NCBI GenBank assembly: GCA_024230295.1
Contig: JAAERN010000047.1
Location: 1-46,127, forward strand
Source of the DNA: Planctomycetota bacterium
Lineage (GTDB): Bacteria; Planctomycetota; Phycisphaerae; Phycisphaerales; SM1A02
Reading direction: 5' to 3'
Length of the DNA: 46,127 nt
Made by a program: the position numbers and the translations under genes. Shown piece after piece: positions 37,943-46,127 of the stretch (position 1 is its first letter; the number at the start of each line of letters is the position of its first letter). The notes under the pieces are model-generated. The model ran no database searches. It was not told the origin of the DNA and saw only the letters and a program-made list of their open reading frames with translations.

Positions 37943-38584
37943 ATGAGTCGCAAAGACCCTTCCAACTCCAACATCATGAATATTCCCGACGAGGCCCTCC
38001 GAACACTTCGAACTTGGACCAAAGCCGACCTGCGGCATGATGCGCTGACCACACCGATTCGATACGCCCCTGCACCTTGCGGCAAACTCATTGCCGCCGT
38101 GGAATCAGCCATGTTGGAAGCCGTTGACTGCAGCATGGCAATCCCCGACGAACACAGCCCGTCGATCGACATGGCAGTCTCGCTCACTGGCTTTGAGGCC
38201 ATTGGTGGAGCTGAATCGAATTCAGACCGCTGGAAGATCTATCACGGCGTACCTCCGTGGCCCCGTTGGGCCCTGATCGATATCGACATGGCCCGCTTTC
38301 AAGGCACCATTCTTGACGGCGGCGTCCTGCATCAAGCGAATCCACTGGCTGCGATCGAGCCGCGGATCTGCGGACAACTCAACAGAGGGCCAGAAGCCGT
38401 ACTTGTAACGGCGGTCAAAAACCATCTTGGGATCGTGGCCGAGCAACCGCGACTCGTTGGTGTCGACCCCCTCGGGCTTGATGTTCGAACTCGATTCGAT
38501 ATCGTTCGGCTCAGTTTCCCGGAGCCACTCACCGACCCAAGTTCCGCAGAATCCACAATTCTGAACTGGATCGGCTCTGGCTGA
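37943..38584 (+). CDS. DUF2470-like (HugZ/pyridoxamine-oxidase-like) protein
   Basis: A 213-residue cytoplasmic protein without signal or membrane helix. The C-terminal 80 residues resemble DUF2470, the domain found at the end of HugZ-type heme-degrading proteins: HLGIVAEQPRLVGVDPLGLD, then VRLSFPEPLTDPSSAES. The middle part contains MAVSLTGFEAIGG and RWALIDIDMARFQGTILDGG, which could be strands of a split barrel as in pyridoxamine-phosphate-oxidase-like proteins, but the FMN-site residues cannot be confirmed. A link to heme turnover is therefore only a suggestion. ATG at 37943 has no good ribosome binding site. It converges with hldE, leaving 20 bases, and has no operon partner. Confidence 0.6.
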   Translation: MSRKDPSNSNIMNIPDEALRTLRTWTKADLRHDALTTPIRYAPAPCGKLIAAVESAMLEAVDCSMAIPDEHSPSIDMAVSLTGFEAIGGAESNSDRWKIYHGVPPWPRWALIDIDMARFQGTILDGGVLHQANPLAAIEPRICGQLNRGPEAVLVTAVKNHLGIVAEQPRLVGVDPLGLDVRTRFDIVRLSFPEPLTDPSSAESTILNWIGSG

Positions 38585-38604
38585 TTCAACTCAGGGCGTG
38601 AGGT

Positions 38605-40077
38605 TCAAGCACCTCGAACGTGATCGACGATGTCCGTGCTGCCAAGTCCCGGACGGTGAGCCAGTACCTCACATGGAATCCCAAGCTCACACAACCGAGC
38701 ATGCTCGACAATCTCACAGGGCTCGTAGTCGCCGCCTTTGACATAGAGATCGGGATGCACTGCTTCAATGAGCTCGTGGGCCGTAGGCGTATCGAATGAC
38801 ACGATGTAATCAACACACGCCAACTCTGAAAGAATCGACATCCGATCGTCCAATCCATAGACCGGCCGCCCGGCGCCCTTCATGAGCGTGACCTGATCAT
38901 CGCAGTTGACTCCGACGATCAGCGTGTCCCCCCGAGCAGCCGCATCCTTCAGATACGCCACATGGCCAGCGTGAATGACATCAAAACAGCCGTTCGTCAG
39001 CACAATCCTGTGTCCGGCATCCCGATGGGCCGCAACTTCCAACCGGAGATCTTCAATCGACCGAACCTTGCCTTCCACTCCGTCCCCCGAACGCAGTACT
39101 TCCTGAGCGATTCGAGAAAGTGGGATTGGATGAGCGCCGAACGTCTCAACCTCCAAGCCCGCTGCGGCATTCGCCAGCAGCACGGCATCTCGCCAGCTCA
39201 GTTCATGCGCTCGGGCCGCCGCCATCGCAGCCAGAACCATGTCGCCAGCCCCCGTGACGTCATAGACATCCCGCTGCCGAGTCGGGATGTGATCGGGCTC
39301 ACAGCCTCGCTCCAAGAGCATCGCACCGTGGCGATCAAGTGTGATCACGATGGCTTCGAGACCAAGTGACTCCAAGAGGGCCGAGGCCATTTCAGCGGGC
39401 TCATCCGGCGAACCCGGTAATGAGGCGCACGCCCTCGCCGCCTCTGTTCGGTTCGGTGTCATGGCAGTAGCACCGGCATATCGCTCATAGCAGTCTGCAT
39501 TCGCGGGGTCCACAAAAACTGGAATACCTTTGGTGCGGGCCGCCTCGATCACAGCCTGACATCGCTGCTGGGTACATACTCCCTTGCCATAATCCTCGAT
39601 GCAGACCACATCGACCCCAGGCAGCAACGCGTCAATCCTCGCCTGCATGGCTTGACTCGTGTCAGCCGATACCGGGGCAGCCGATTCGATATCAACCCTG
39701 AACATCTTCTGCGGATGTCGGTGTTGAGCGAGACCAACGAGATTCCGCTTGACCGTTGTTGGGCGATCTGGATCAACCACAAGACCATCAACCTCGCAGC
39801 CGCTCTGCTCCAGCGATCGCTTCAAGTGGCTGCCATCTCCGTCACCGCCGATGACGCCACAGCAGTGCACCTGCCCGCCGAGACCAGCGAGGCAGGCCGC
39901 AACATTGGAAGCTCCGCCGCCACACCGATCGATTCGATCCACGGTGAGAACTGGCACCGGCGCATCGGGACTCAAACGGGATGCATCTCCATGCACCATC
40001 TCATCAAGCATGAAATCACCGATGACCAGCACCCGAAATGGGCCAAACCCTGCCAATGCTGTCAGAAGACTGCTCAT
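38605..40077 (-). CDS. hldE: Bifunctional heptose-7-phosphate kinase / heptose-1-phosphate adenylyltransferase
   Basis: HldE makes ADP-D-glycero-beta-D-manno-heptose for the lipopolysaccharide core. Residues 1-325 are a PfkB/ribokinase-type kinase: VIGDFMLDEMVHGDASRLSP, GGGASNVAACLAGLGG and the catalytic VTGAGDMVLAA near 270. Residues about 345-490 are a cytidylyltransferase-type domain with TNGCFDVIHAGHVAYLKDA (containing the HXGH motif), GLDDRMSILSELACVDYIV and DLYVKGGDY. The 490-residue length is normal. The start overlaps the lpxK stop by four bases (ATGA), and it is the last gene of the waaF-maf-lpxK-hldE row. Together these indicate a heptose-containing lipopolysaccharide. Confidence 0.95.
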   Translation of the reverse strand: MSSLLTALAGFGPFRVLVIGDFMLDEMVHGDASRLSPDAPVPVLTVDRIDRCGGGASNVAACLAGLGGQVHCCGVIGGDGDGSHLKRSLEQSGCEVDGLVVDPDRPTTVKRNLVGLAQHRHPQKMFRVDIESAAPVSADTSQAMQARIDALLPGVDVVCIEDYGKGVCTQQRCQAVIEAARTKGIPVFVDPANADCYERYAGATAMTPNRTEAARACASLPGSPDEPAEMASALLESLGLEAIVITLDRHGAMLLERGCEPDHIPTRQRDVYDVTGAGDMVLAAMAAARAHELSWRDAVLLANAAAGLEVETFGAHPIPLSRIAQEVLRSGDGVEGKVRSIEDLRLEVAAHRDAGHRIVLTNGCFDVIHAGHVAYLKDAAARGDTLIVGVNCDDQVTLMKGAGRPVYGLDDRMSILSELACVDYIVSFDTPTAHELIEAVHPDLYVKGGDYEPCEIVEHARLCELGIPCEVLAHRPGLGSTDIVDHVRGA

Positions 40078-41066
40078 GCCGACTCCGGTTCCGCACTCTG
40101 CACAATGTGCCGCTTCAACTCTGGTTCTCCTGCCACAAATTCAATTTCAAGGCGGGGAACAAGCACCGGCACGCCCAAGTGATCCCAGTCTACCAGCGGA
40201 CCCAAACTTGCCCAATCCTTCCCGGTCACAACTATCGCCTCTGCTTCGGTACTCGCCTGTTCGAGCCGCTTCAATTCACTTGGAGTGACCGGGGAGTGGT
40301 CCTTCGCGGGGAAGTCCGCAACGACACGGCCGCCAGCGGCCTTCACCTGCGAAAGAACGCCTTCCGAAGAGCCTACGCCAAAGCGGGTAATCACCGAGCA
40401 CCCATCGAGTTCCGAAACGGGAACCACGGCCTCGCCACCAGCATCAATCCGGAGAATGTCCCTCCACACATGATGGCACCACGCGATTGGCGGCGCGCCC
40501 GCAAACTCCGTGATCTCCGCAGCCAACTGTGGGTCCGGCTGATCGGCATGCGTCACGATGATCGCGGTCGCTCGCCGCAACGATGACCATGGCTCGCGAA
40601 GCCGCCCCTCTGGGAGCAGCCGCTGCTCAGACATCGGTCGCCGGGCATCGACCAGCACAACATCCGCCTTCCTCGACACAAAGCGGTGCTGAAAGCCATC
40701 GTCCAGTACAACAACATCGCACTCAGGATGGTGGTCCAAATGCTGTGAAATGGCGGTGGCCCGATCTGGATCGACGAGCACAGGAACCCCACGGAGCAAG
40801 CGCATGTGCTCGGCAGCCTCGTCGGAAATGCCATCGGGGCGAGCCCTGTATCCCCGCATCGCAACCGCGGGAGTGCGCCCAACTTCCATCAATGTGCGAA
40901 CGAGCCACTGAACAGTCGGTGTCTTCCCTGTTCCCCCCGCCGTCACGTTGCCGACCGAAATCACCGGAACGCCTACATCAGTCACACGATCACCGCGATC
41001 AAACCGGCGGTTTCTCGCCGCGATGGCGGCTCCGTACACTCTGGCGATGGGATTGAGCAAGAACAT
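40074..41066 (-). CDS. lpxK: Tetraacyldisaccharide 4'-kinase
   Basis: LpxK phosphorylates the 4' position of the lipid A disaccharide at the inner face of the cytoplasmic membrane. The 330-residue protein has a hydrophobic N-terminus (MFLLNPIARVYGAAIAARN), the unusual Walker A loop SVGNVTAGGTGKTPTVQWL near 37-55, RGYRARPDGISDEAAEHMRL, the ECDVVVLDDGFQHRFVSRKA block with the Walker B-like DDGFQH, and LLPEGRLREP, all diagnostic. It starts with ATG directly after the maf stop (TAA then ATG, no gap) and overlaps hldE by four bases. Its presence shows that real lipid A is made. Confidence 0.95.
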   Translation of the reverse strand: MFLLNPIARVYGAAIAARNRRFDRGDRVTDVGVPVISVGNVTAGGTGKTPTVQWLVRTLMEVGRTPAVAMRGYRARPDGISDEAAEHMRLLRGVPVLVDPDRATAISQHLDHHPECDVVVLDDGFQHRFVSRKADVVLVDARRPMSEQRLLPEGRLREPWSSLRRATAIIVTHADQPDPQLAAEITEFAGAPPIAWCHHVWRDILRIDAGGEAVVPVSELDGCSVITRFGVGSSEGVLSQVKAAGGRVVADFPAKDHSPVTPSELKRLEQASTEAEAIVVTGKDWASLGPLVDWDHLGVPVLVPRLEIEFVAGEPELKRHIVQSAEPESA

Positions 41067-41663
41067 TTATGCAGCATCTTCTTCTAACAGTTTCTCTAAA
41101 AGCGGAAGCGGCATTCCCATGATCGTCGATGCGTGACCTTGATGACGAATCGGCCAGCCTGCGTCGATCCGATCAGCGAGGTTGTACCCGCCAGCCTTTC
41201 CTTGCCACGCTCCCGATGCCACGTATGTCTCAATATCCGCATCAGAAACCCACTTCAGTGTCACGGCAGCCTGGTCGACACCCATTCGTCGGGTGCCATC
41301 CGGGTACACGACGCACAACCCCGTCCAAACGTGGTGGGTCGCCCCCCGGAATGTCTGAATCATGACCGTAGCTTCCTCTGGAGAATCTGGCTGCCCCAGA
41401 ATAAGACCCCGGTGCTCGCACACTGTGTCGCCGGCGACGATCGGAACATCTGCTGGAGTTCCCGAATCAATCAGTGCGCGATGGACCGCACAGGCCTTGA
41501 GCCAAGCAAGCGCACTTGTCCACGCCGGCGGACTGGACGCTCCCGGCGCAAGGTCGCTGTCATCTACGGGCGCCACGCTCACATGAACTTCCCAGCCGGC
41601 TGCTTCCAGAAGTTCACGCCGTCGAGGTGATCGACTTGCCAGCACCAACCGTCCCCGATTCAT
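41067..41663 (-). CDS. maf: Maf family nucleotide pyrophosphatase
   Basis: Maf proteins hydrolyse the triphosphates of unusual or canonical pyrimidine nucleotides to monophosphates; in Bacillus subtilis, Maf over-expression blocks septation. The 198-residue protein has LVLASRSPRRRELLEAAGW, a conserved first motif, VAGDTVCEHRGLILGQP with the catalytic aspartate, and the later AWQGKAGGYNLADRIDAG and ASTIMGMPLPLL. ATG at 41663 is chosen because it overlaps the waaF stop by four bases (ATGA); an ATG at 41672 would add three residues. The middle position in a lipopolysaccharide operon is unusual, and co-expression with envelope growth is the likely reason. The next gene, lpxK, begins directly after its stop. 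Confidence 0.93.
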   Translation of the reverse strand: MNRGRLVLASRSPRRRELLEAAGWEVHVSVAPVDDSDLAPGASSPPAWTSALAWLKACAVHRALIDSGTPADVPIVAGDTVCEHRGLILGQPDSPEEATVMIQTFRGATHHVWTGLCVVYPDGTRRMGVDQAAVTLKWVSDADIETYVASGAWQGKAGGYNLADRIDAGWPIRHQGHASTIMGMPLPLLEKLLEEDAA

Positions 41664-42721
41664 ACCGACCATTGCTCGAACAACGAGAGCGCTCGCGCCG
41701 CAACAGCCTCGACCGTCAAACGGCTCATCACTGAGTCACCAAGATCCCGATCACGAAATGAAGGCTTCTCGCCGGGAAGCAATTCTGCCCGGATCGCAAG
41801 ATCTGGGCGTCGCCACGGGCCCACGATCGCGGGATTCGTCGGTCCAAAGAGTCCGAGGCATCGCTCACCGAGCCCCATCGCCATATGGAGTGCAGCGGAG
41901 TCGTTCGACACCGTGATCGCCGCGTCTTCAATCATCGCCATCATCTGCCCAACATCAGTCTGCCCGGAATAGTCCACGGCACGAATCCCTTTGGCCCGCA
42001 AGGCGTCGGCCACCATCGCCACCTGCCGCCTCTCTCCGCCACTCCCCGGCAATGCAATCCACTCGACACATCCGTGGTGTATCAGCCGCTCTGCCAATCC
42101 GACCCATCGCTCAGAAGGCCAAGCCTTGGAACGCCACCTGCTTGTTGTGGCAAGAACTGCGAATGCTCCTGATGGCCGCTGCGCCGTGCTTCGGTTCCAC
42201 CACTCAGTTGCTCCCGCCGGCACATACAGGGTCGGATTCAGAACCGGTTCGACGCCCAACGCTTCCGCAATGGAAAGCATGCGATCCACTTCGTGTACAC
42301 CCCCTGGAACACGCGCCCGCGTATTACACGGAATCCAAGCACCCTCACGCGCCGAGCGGTCACCAGCCCGGACTTTTGCACCGCACGCCGCCATCATCAA
42401 CCCGGTCCTCGCCAATCCCTGACAATCGATTGCGACATCCCACGGCGCCGAACGAAGCGATCTGAGCCACCCCAGCATCCGTCCCCACCGATCAGGTCGA
42501 AACATCCCGCCCCTGAACTGTTCTCTAGGAAACGGTATGACCCCGGTCAATGCGGGATGGGCCTCTACAGCGGGCGCAAAGGCTGATTGAACAACCCAAT
42601 AGATCTCAGCGTTGGGCCAACGAACGCTAAGGCTCGCCAACACGGGGACCGTACGACAGACATCGCCCAGAGCACTGGGCCTCACAAGAAGAATGCGTTG
42701 GACTGGTATTGTGACCGCCAT
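41660..42721 (-). CDS. waaF: ADP-heptose:lipopolysaccharide heptosyltransferase (glycosyltransferase family 9)
   Basis: A family-9 glycosyltransferase that adds heptose to the lipopolysaccharide core. The 353-residue protein starts with MAVTIPVQRILLVRPSALGD followed by VCRTVPVLASL, the opening typical of WaaC/WaaF. Other family blocks are DVAIDCQGLARTGLMMAACG, AVLATTSRWRSKAWPSERWV and, in the C-terminal half, ITVSNDSAALHMAMGLGERC followed by LGLFGPTNPAIVGPW. Heptosyltransferase I and II cannot be told apart from sequence alone, so the symbol is tentative. ATG at 42721 is preferred over TTG at 42751, which would add ten unrelated residues. It is the first gene of the lipopolysaccharide operon and is divergent from the kinase gene, with about 110 bases between. 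Confidence 0.88.
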   Translation of the reverse strand: MAVTIPVQRILLVRPSALGDVCRTVPVLASLSVRWPNAEIYWVVQSAFAPAVEAHPALTGVIPFPREQFRGGMFRPDRWGRMLGWLRSLRSAPWDVAIDCQGLARTGLMMAACGAKVRAGDRSAREGAWIPCNTRARVPGGVHEVDRMLSIAEALGVEPVLNPTLYVPAGATEWWNRSTAQRPSGAFAVLATTSRWRSKAWPSERWVGLAERLIHHGCVEWIALPGSGGERRQVAMVADALRAKGIRAVDYSGQTDVGQMMAMIEDAAITVSNDSAALHMAMGLGERCLGLFGPTNPAIVGPWRRPDLAIRAELLPGEKPSFRDRDLGDSVMSRLTVEAVAARALSLFEQWSV

Positions 42722-42832
42722 GAAGCATCGTGATTCCTGCTCTGAGAACAAGCTGACTTGTTTCGACTAGCCAACCGGCTCACGAGCGATCATACTGCCC
42801 GGCTTCGCCCCACTGGAAACTCTCCCACAGCC

Positions 42833-44194
42833 ATGACCAACGAACAGTCAAACCACGACCTGCCAGACGACGACATCCCAGCTTTGGCTGACTCCTCAGC
42901 ACCGCCCCCAAGGTCGAAACAACCAACACCAGGCTCAACTGACGGCCCTGGCCTGGACCGACCGGCGGGATCACAAGCAGGGTCGACAACCGGCGGGTTT
43001 GACACCGTTCTGGGGAAGCGGGTCTTGGCGGCTGGACTCGTCACCGAGGACGAGTTGGAACAGTGCCGCGCTCAAGTAGATGATGAGGACAGCGACCGAA
43101 CGCTCTCCGACCTGCTGATTGAACATCAGTTTCTGACCGACCGACAGCTTGAGCGGCTCCGCAAGGAATTTGATGCCAAGAAGTCAAGCCAGAAGATCCC
43201 GGGATTCCGGATCATCAGGAAACTTGGGGCGGGTGCCATGGCGACGGTGTTTCTTGCCGAGCAACTCAGCCTGCATCGTCAGGTCGCGATCAAAGTTCTG
43301 CCTCGAAAGTTCTCTGAAGATCGAAACTTCATCGATCGGTTCTACAAGGAAGGACGAGCCGCAGCGAGGCTCAATCACCCGAACATCGTTCAGGCCTATG
43401 ACGTCAACCATGCTGGCGACCACCACTACTTCGTAATGGAGTTTGTGGAGGGAGACACGGTGTACGAACGGATCCAACAAGCCAAGCGTATTCCCGAAGC
43501 TGAAGCCATCGACATCCTTATTCAGAGTTGTCGAGCACTCCATCACGCTCACGAAAAAGGCTTCGTGCATCGGGATATCAAGCCGAAGAACCTCATGCTC
43601 ACAGCCACTGGGCAAGTCAAGGTCGCTGACCTTGGTCTTGCCCGTAATCTGGAGGACACAGAGGCAGCAGAGCAGGAGAAGGGCCGAGCCTACGGAACAC
43701 CGTTCTATATCAGCCCAGAGCAGATTCGTGGCGAGCTCACGATCGGGCCGGCCGCGGACATCTACGGGCTCGGCGCAACCGCATACCACATGGTGACCGG
43801 ACACGTGCCCTACTCTGGCAAGAGTCCGAGCGATGTCATGCGGCAGCACCTCAAAGCCGAACTCAAGCCACCAGATCAGATCAACCCGGTCCTCTCGGCA
43901 GGGTTCTGCCAGATCATTGAGATGATGCTCGCGAAGGATCAAGCCAACCGATATCGCCGGGCATCTGATGTGACCGTCGATCTGGAGCGAGTCTCGCGGG
44001 GCGAAGAGCCCAATTTCGCAAAGCCAAAGCTTGATCTCGCGACGCTGGCTGTGCAAGTGGCACCGCCGGCCGACGCTACCCTGCTTCGTCAGAAGCCCAA
44101 GCAATCAAATAGTAGCCCCTCGCCGATTCTCGTCACGAGCATCGTGCTGAATCTCCTGCTGCTTGTGATGCTTGTAGTGGCCGCCCTCATCTGA
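42833..44194 (+). CDS. Membrane-anchored Ser/Thr protein kinase with an N-terminal helical module
   Basis: A eukaryotic-like protein kinase of 453 residues. After a disordered, proline-rich start, residues about 60-120 carry two similar helical units (LGKRVLAAGLVTEDELEQCR and LSDLLIEHQFLTDRQLERLR) that recall the N-terminal module of GspE/MshE ATPases. The kinase domain has Gly loop KLGAGAMATVFLAEQ near 130, VAIKVL with the catalytic lysine, HRDIKPKN near 245, DLG in place of DFG, and GTPFYISPEQIRG. A membrane helix (ILVTSIVLNLLLLVMLVVAA) ends the chain, so little or nothing projects outside. ATG at 42833 is chosen; an ATG-like start at 42758 would add 25 unsupported residues. Substrates are unknown. 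Many such kinases are typical in planctomycetes. Confidence 0.9.
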   Translation: MTNEQSNHDLPDDDIPALADSSAPPPRSKQPTPGSTDGPGLDRPAGSQAGSTTGGFDTVLGKRVLAAGLVTEDELEQCRAQVDDEDSDRTLSDLLIEHQFLTDRQLERLRKEFDAKKSSQKIPGFRIIRKLGAGAMATVFLAEQLSLHRQVAIKVLPRKFSEDRNFIDRFYKEGRAAARLNHPNIVQAYDVNHAGDHHYFVMEFVEGDTVYERIQQAKRIPEAEAIDILIQSCRALHHAHEKGFVHRDIKPKNLMLTATGQVKVADLGLARNLEDTEAAEQEKGRAYGTPFYISPEQIRGELTIGPAADIYGLGATAYHMVTGHVPYSGKSPSDVMRQHLKAELKPPDQINPVLSAGFCQIIEMMLAKDQANRYRRASDVTVDLERVSRGEEPNFAKPKLDLATLAVQVAPPADATLLRQKPKQSNSSPSPILVTSIVLNLLLLVMLVVAALI

Positions 44195-44215
44195 AGGCCA
44201 GTGGCCGTGGCAGCC

Positions 44216-44683
44216 TCAGTCGTTGATCGCCACAGTCATCTCGACTTCAACGGCTGCGCCGAGGGGCAAAGCGATGCATCCCACAGCGGCGCGTGCATGC
44301 CTCCCTGAGTCACCAAACACATCCACGAGCAACTGGCTTGCGCCATCTGCCACCGCAGGTTGTCCAAAGAATCCCGCATCCGATGTCACAAACACTCCAA
44401 CCCGCACAACTTCCTGAATCCGATTGAGGTCCCCATCAAGGGCCGCCTTCAACGCTGCCAAACCATTGAGGGCGCATAGCCTGGCGGCCTGGGCTGCTTC
44501 CGCGACCGAAACCGTACTTGGAACCGATCCTGCGGCCTCAAGAGCCCCGTCCCGCATCGGAATCTGACCACTCACAAAGGCGATTGAGCCCACTATTTTG
44601 ACTGGCCGATAGGCCGCCACAGGATTGGGAGCCGGGGGAAGCACGATTCCAAGGGCTTCAAGGGCGGTTTCTACGCGGTTCAT
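44216..44683 (-). CDS. RidA/YjgF family protein
   Basis: A small trimeric-fold protein of the Rid family; characterised RidA enzymes hydrolyse reactive enamines and imines. The 155-residue protein is longer than standard RidA (about 130) and belongs to the RidA-like branch with an N-terminal extension (MNRVETALEALGIVLPPAPN). Family blocks are IAFVSGQIPM, LNRIQEVVRVGVFV, and the C-terminal RHARAAVGCIALPLGAAVEV followed by EM. The arginine expected in the R-A-V stretch of the active site is kept (ARAAV). ATG at 44683 has GGAGG nine bases upstream; a longer frame to 44800 is rejected. It converges with the kinase gene, leaving 21 bases. Confidence 0.9.
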   Translation of the reverse strand: MNRVETALEALGIVLPPAPNPVAAYRPVKIVGSIAFVSGQIPMRDGALEAAGSVPSTVSVAEAAQAARLCALNGLAALKAALDGDLNRIQEVVRVGVFVTSDAGFFGQPAVADGASQLLVDVFGDSGRHARAAVGCIALPLGAAVEVEMTVAIND

Positions 44684-45291
44684 CGGCGGACGCCTCCATT
44701 CCAAGTTCGATACACGCGTGGCGCTTGACTCACAGTGAGAACAAGGTAGGCTGGAGAGGTCGGGTTTGCCCCGACAGACCGGTCGGCTTCTGTCGTCCAT
44801 ACATATTTAGGTTCTATACCCCGTTCTTATTCGTCTTCATCGACATGCCTCGTCTCACATGGGCCGAGGAACGCAAGACAAATCATCTGGCGGCCGGTCG
44901 ACAACTCATCCTGCTCCCCACACATGGACACCTGTCTACTTGTGTACTTGCTTGTGAAGTGCCTGAGAACCCTCGCACGCTCATAATCGGGTACCTCGTA
45001 CAACGCAGGAACGGGGCACATGAGGATGGTCGCCAAGCGATCTTGGCCTGATGCAAGCTCAAATTGAGAAGCATCTTTAGGGACAATCGCACCGCTACTG
45101 AAACCATCCAGCCAGCCTGTGCGAATGTTCTGTGTGTGATTATCTGTCTCACGGCAGGGGAGGCCTATCACCATCCGTTTCTTGGATGCCCCGCCCTTTC
45201 AAAGGCACCCCGCCAGCGAGGCCCTCCAATTGTCCGTACTCTCTTTCATCCTTCATTATGTATTGAGTCAAACTCAGGAGAACTAAAGGTC
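44684..45291. other. 608-base spacer before the prepilin-like gene
   Basis: No convincing gene is seen, though two opposing frames (44845-45051 plus, 68 residues, and 44827-45174 minus, 115 residues) are open; neither has a ribosome binding site or a known domain. On the plus strand TTGACT (44725-44730) with TAGGCT (44747-44752) at 16 bases is a weak promoter candidate, overlapped by the short palindrome CTCACAGTGAG (44729-44739). A hairpin GTCGGG (44759-44764) and CCCGAC (44770-44775) follows. A long leader or a small RNA is possible. Confidence 0.4.
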
Positions 45292-46127
45292 ATGTATTCA
45301 CGACCAAACACTAATCGCGGCTTCACGATCGTCGAGTTGATGATCGTCGTTTCCATCATCGGCCTCCTCATGGCCTTGTTGCTCCCTGCGCTCTCATCAG
45401 CGCTTCGCAACTCCCGTGCGGCCCACGACAAGGTCGTACTCAAGGGCATCGGCTCCGCAACAGCCAACTCTGCCGAGGACTACGACGGTCGCTTCATTCA
45501 GCCCGGTCTCGTAGCCCGCCTGGATTACTGGCATCGCGGCAAAAACTTTGGCTATGTAGCTGGCAAGGGACCCGAGGGAAGGCCTTGGAACTCCACCGAA
45601 AGCCTCTACTCGGTCCTGTGCATGAAGGACTACCTCATGCCAGAAGCCCTGGTCAGTCCGGTAGACAACAACCCGTTCCTCATGGCGATGGGCGCAGACG
45701 GCTCCGAAGCCTACGACTACAACGCATGGGCCCCAGGTGATGCGGATGTCGATGTGGCAAGTGAGCCAACCGGATTCTGGGATACCAACTTCAGTTGCCA
45801 GCTTGACGACCAGCATGACGACAATGGCTCCTATGCCAACCAGACTCTGGCTGGGCGACGAGGCGACAAGAAGTGGCGAGGTGCAGCCACGACGGTTATT
45901 CCGCTTTACGCCACCCGATTCACTGCTGACAGCGCTGATAGCGGAACCTTTGCTACCTCTCTTGCAACGCCTTATACGCAAGGCGATGGTGGTCTCTTTA
46001 ACACCGAGGCGGATGGTCACAAGTTCTCTCGAGTGCTGGAGCAACTTGGTCCCACAAACCAATGGCAAGGCCATGTCTTTAATTCAGATGGCAGAGTCGA
46101 CACCGCCGAAAATCCCTTCCGATACAA
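45292..46127 (+). CDS. Prepilin-type secreted protein, 5' part (cut by window edge)
   Basis: The 278 codons seen begin MYSRPNTNRGFTIVELMIVV followed by SIIGLLMALLLPALSSAL. This is a type IV prepilin leader: a short basic head, the cut site G|FTIVE with the conserved glutamate at position 5, and a hydrophobic helix. Such proteins are abundant in planctomycetes. The remaining part is a soluble domain with many Asp, Tyr, Asn and Gly residues and no recognised motif except the late GHVFNSDGRVDTAENPF, which resembles the DG-type end of DUF1559 proteins. AGGAG lies 11 bases before ATG at 45292. Whether it is a pilus subunit, a pseudopilin of a secretion system or a surface protein cannot be said. 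The 3' end lies beyond the window. Confidence 0.85.
   Translation, partial: MYSRPNTNRGFTIVELMIVVSIIGLLMALLLPALSSALRNSRAAHDKVVLKGIGSATANSAEDYDGRFIQPGLVARLDYWHRGKNFGYVAGKGPEGRPWNSTESLYSVLCMKDYLMPEALVSPVDNNPFLMAMGADGSEAYDYNAWAPGDADVDVASEPTGFWDTNFSCQLDDQHDDNGSYANQTLAGRRGDKKWRGAATTVIPLYATRFTADSADSGTFATSLATPYTQGDGGLFNTEADGHKFSRVLEQLGPTNQWQGHVFNSDGRVDTAENPFRY

Overview
The window comes from a GC-rich Gram-negative bacterium, most likely a planctomycete of the class Phycisphaerae. Four signs point there: a complete Alternative Complex III operon fused to a caa3-type cytochrome oxidase operon; a fused AroD-AroE enzyme; secreted proteins ending in a short dockerin-like calcium-loop module; and a prepilin-like secreted protein with the GFTIVELMIVVSIIGLL leader. 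Lipid A and heptose genes show that an outer membrane with lipopolysaccharide is made. The taxonomic call is inference from gene content. No tRNA, rRNA, CRISPR array, insertion sequence or phage gene was recognised.

Layout. At 1-4.1 kb are housekeeping genes: carB (cut by the window edge), a PlsC-type acyltransferase, ruvA, manC and ruvX. At 4.1-8.2 kb is a divergent heme-A island: ctaA (heme A synthase) with a coupled degenerate 6-phosphogluconolactonase-like gene on the minus strand, and ctaB (heme O synthase) with a coupled DUF3179 gene on the plus strand, parted by a perfect dyad. At 8.2-8.8 kb lies a pseudogene tail with two in-frame amber stops, followed by an exported M1 peptidase. At 25.7-11.5 kb (minus strand) is one long respiratory operon: actA-B-C-D-E-F, a small membrane protein, SCO, ctaC-D-E-F and a second small COX3-like subunit. 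Most junctions overlap by 1-4 bases. A good sigma70-like promoter and a CRP-type palindrome precede actA.

At 25.8-34.1 kb are tatD, a BtuF-like binding protein, a DUF1573 protein, clpB, aroC and a fused aroDE. Large hairpins lie upstream of aroC and over the aroDE start codon. At 34.2-37.4 kb is a 1084-residue secreted metzincin with calcium repeats, an FG-GAP propeller and a dockerin-like end. At 37.9-38.6 kb is a DUF2470-like protein. At 42.7-38.6 kb is a tight lipopolysaccharide operon, waaF-maf-lpxK-hldE. At 42.8-46.1 kb are a membrane-anchored Ser/Thr kinase, a RidA-family protein and a truncated prepilin-like gene.

How it works together. The respiratory genes describe a whole terminal electron path: quinol to Alternative Complex III, to the cytochrome c domain fused to oxidase subunit II, to an A2-type heme-copper oxidase. 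The copper chaperone SCO is in the same operon, and heme A synthesis is in a separately controlled island 5 kb away. No free soluble cytochrome c gene is present, which fits direct transfer in a supercomplex.
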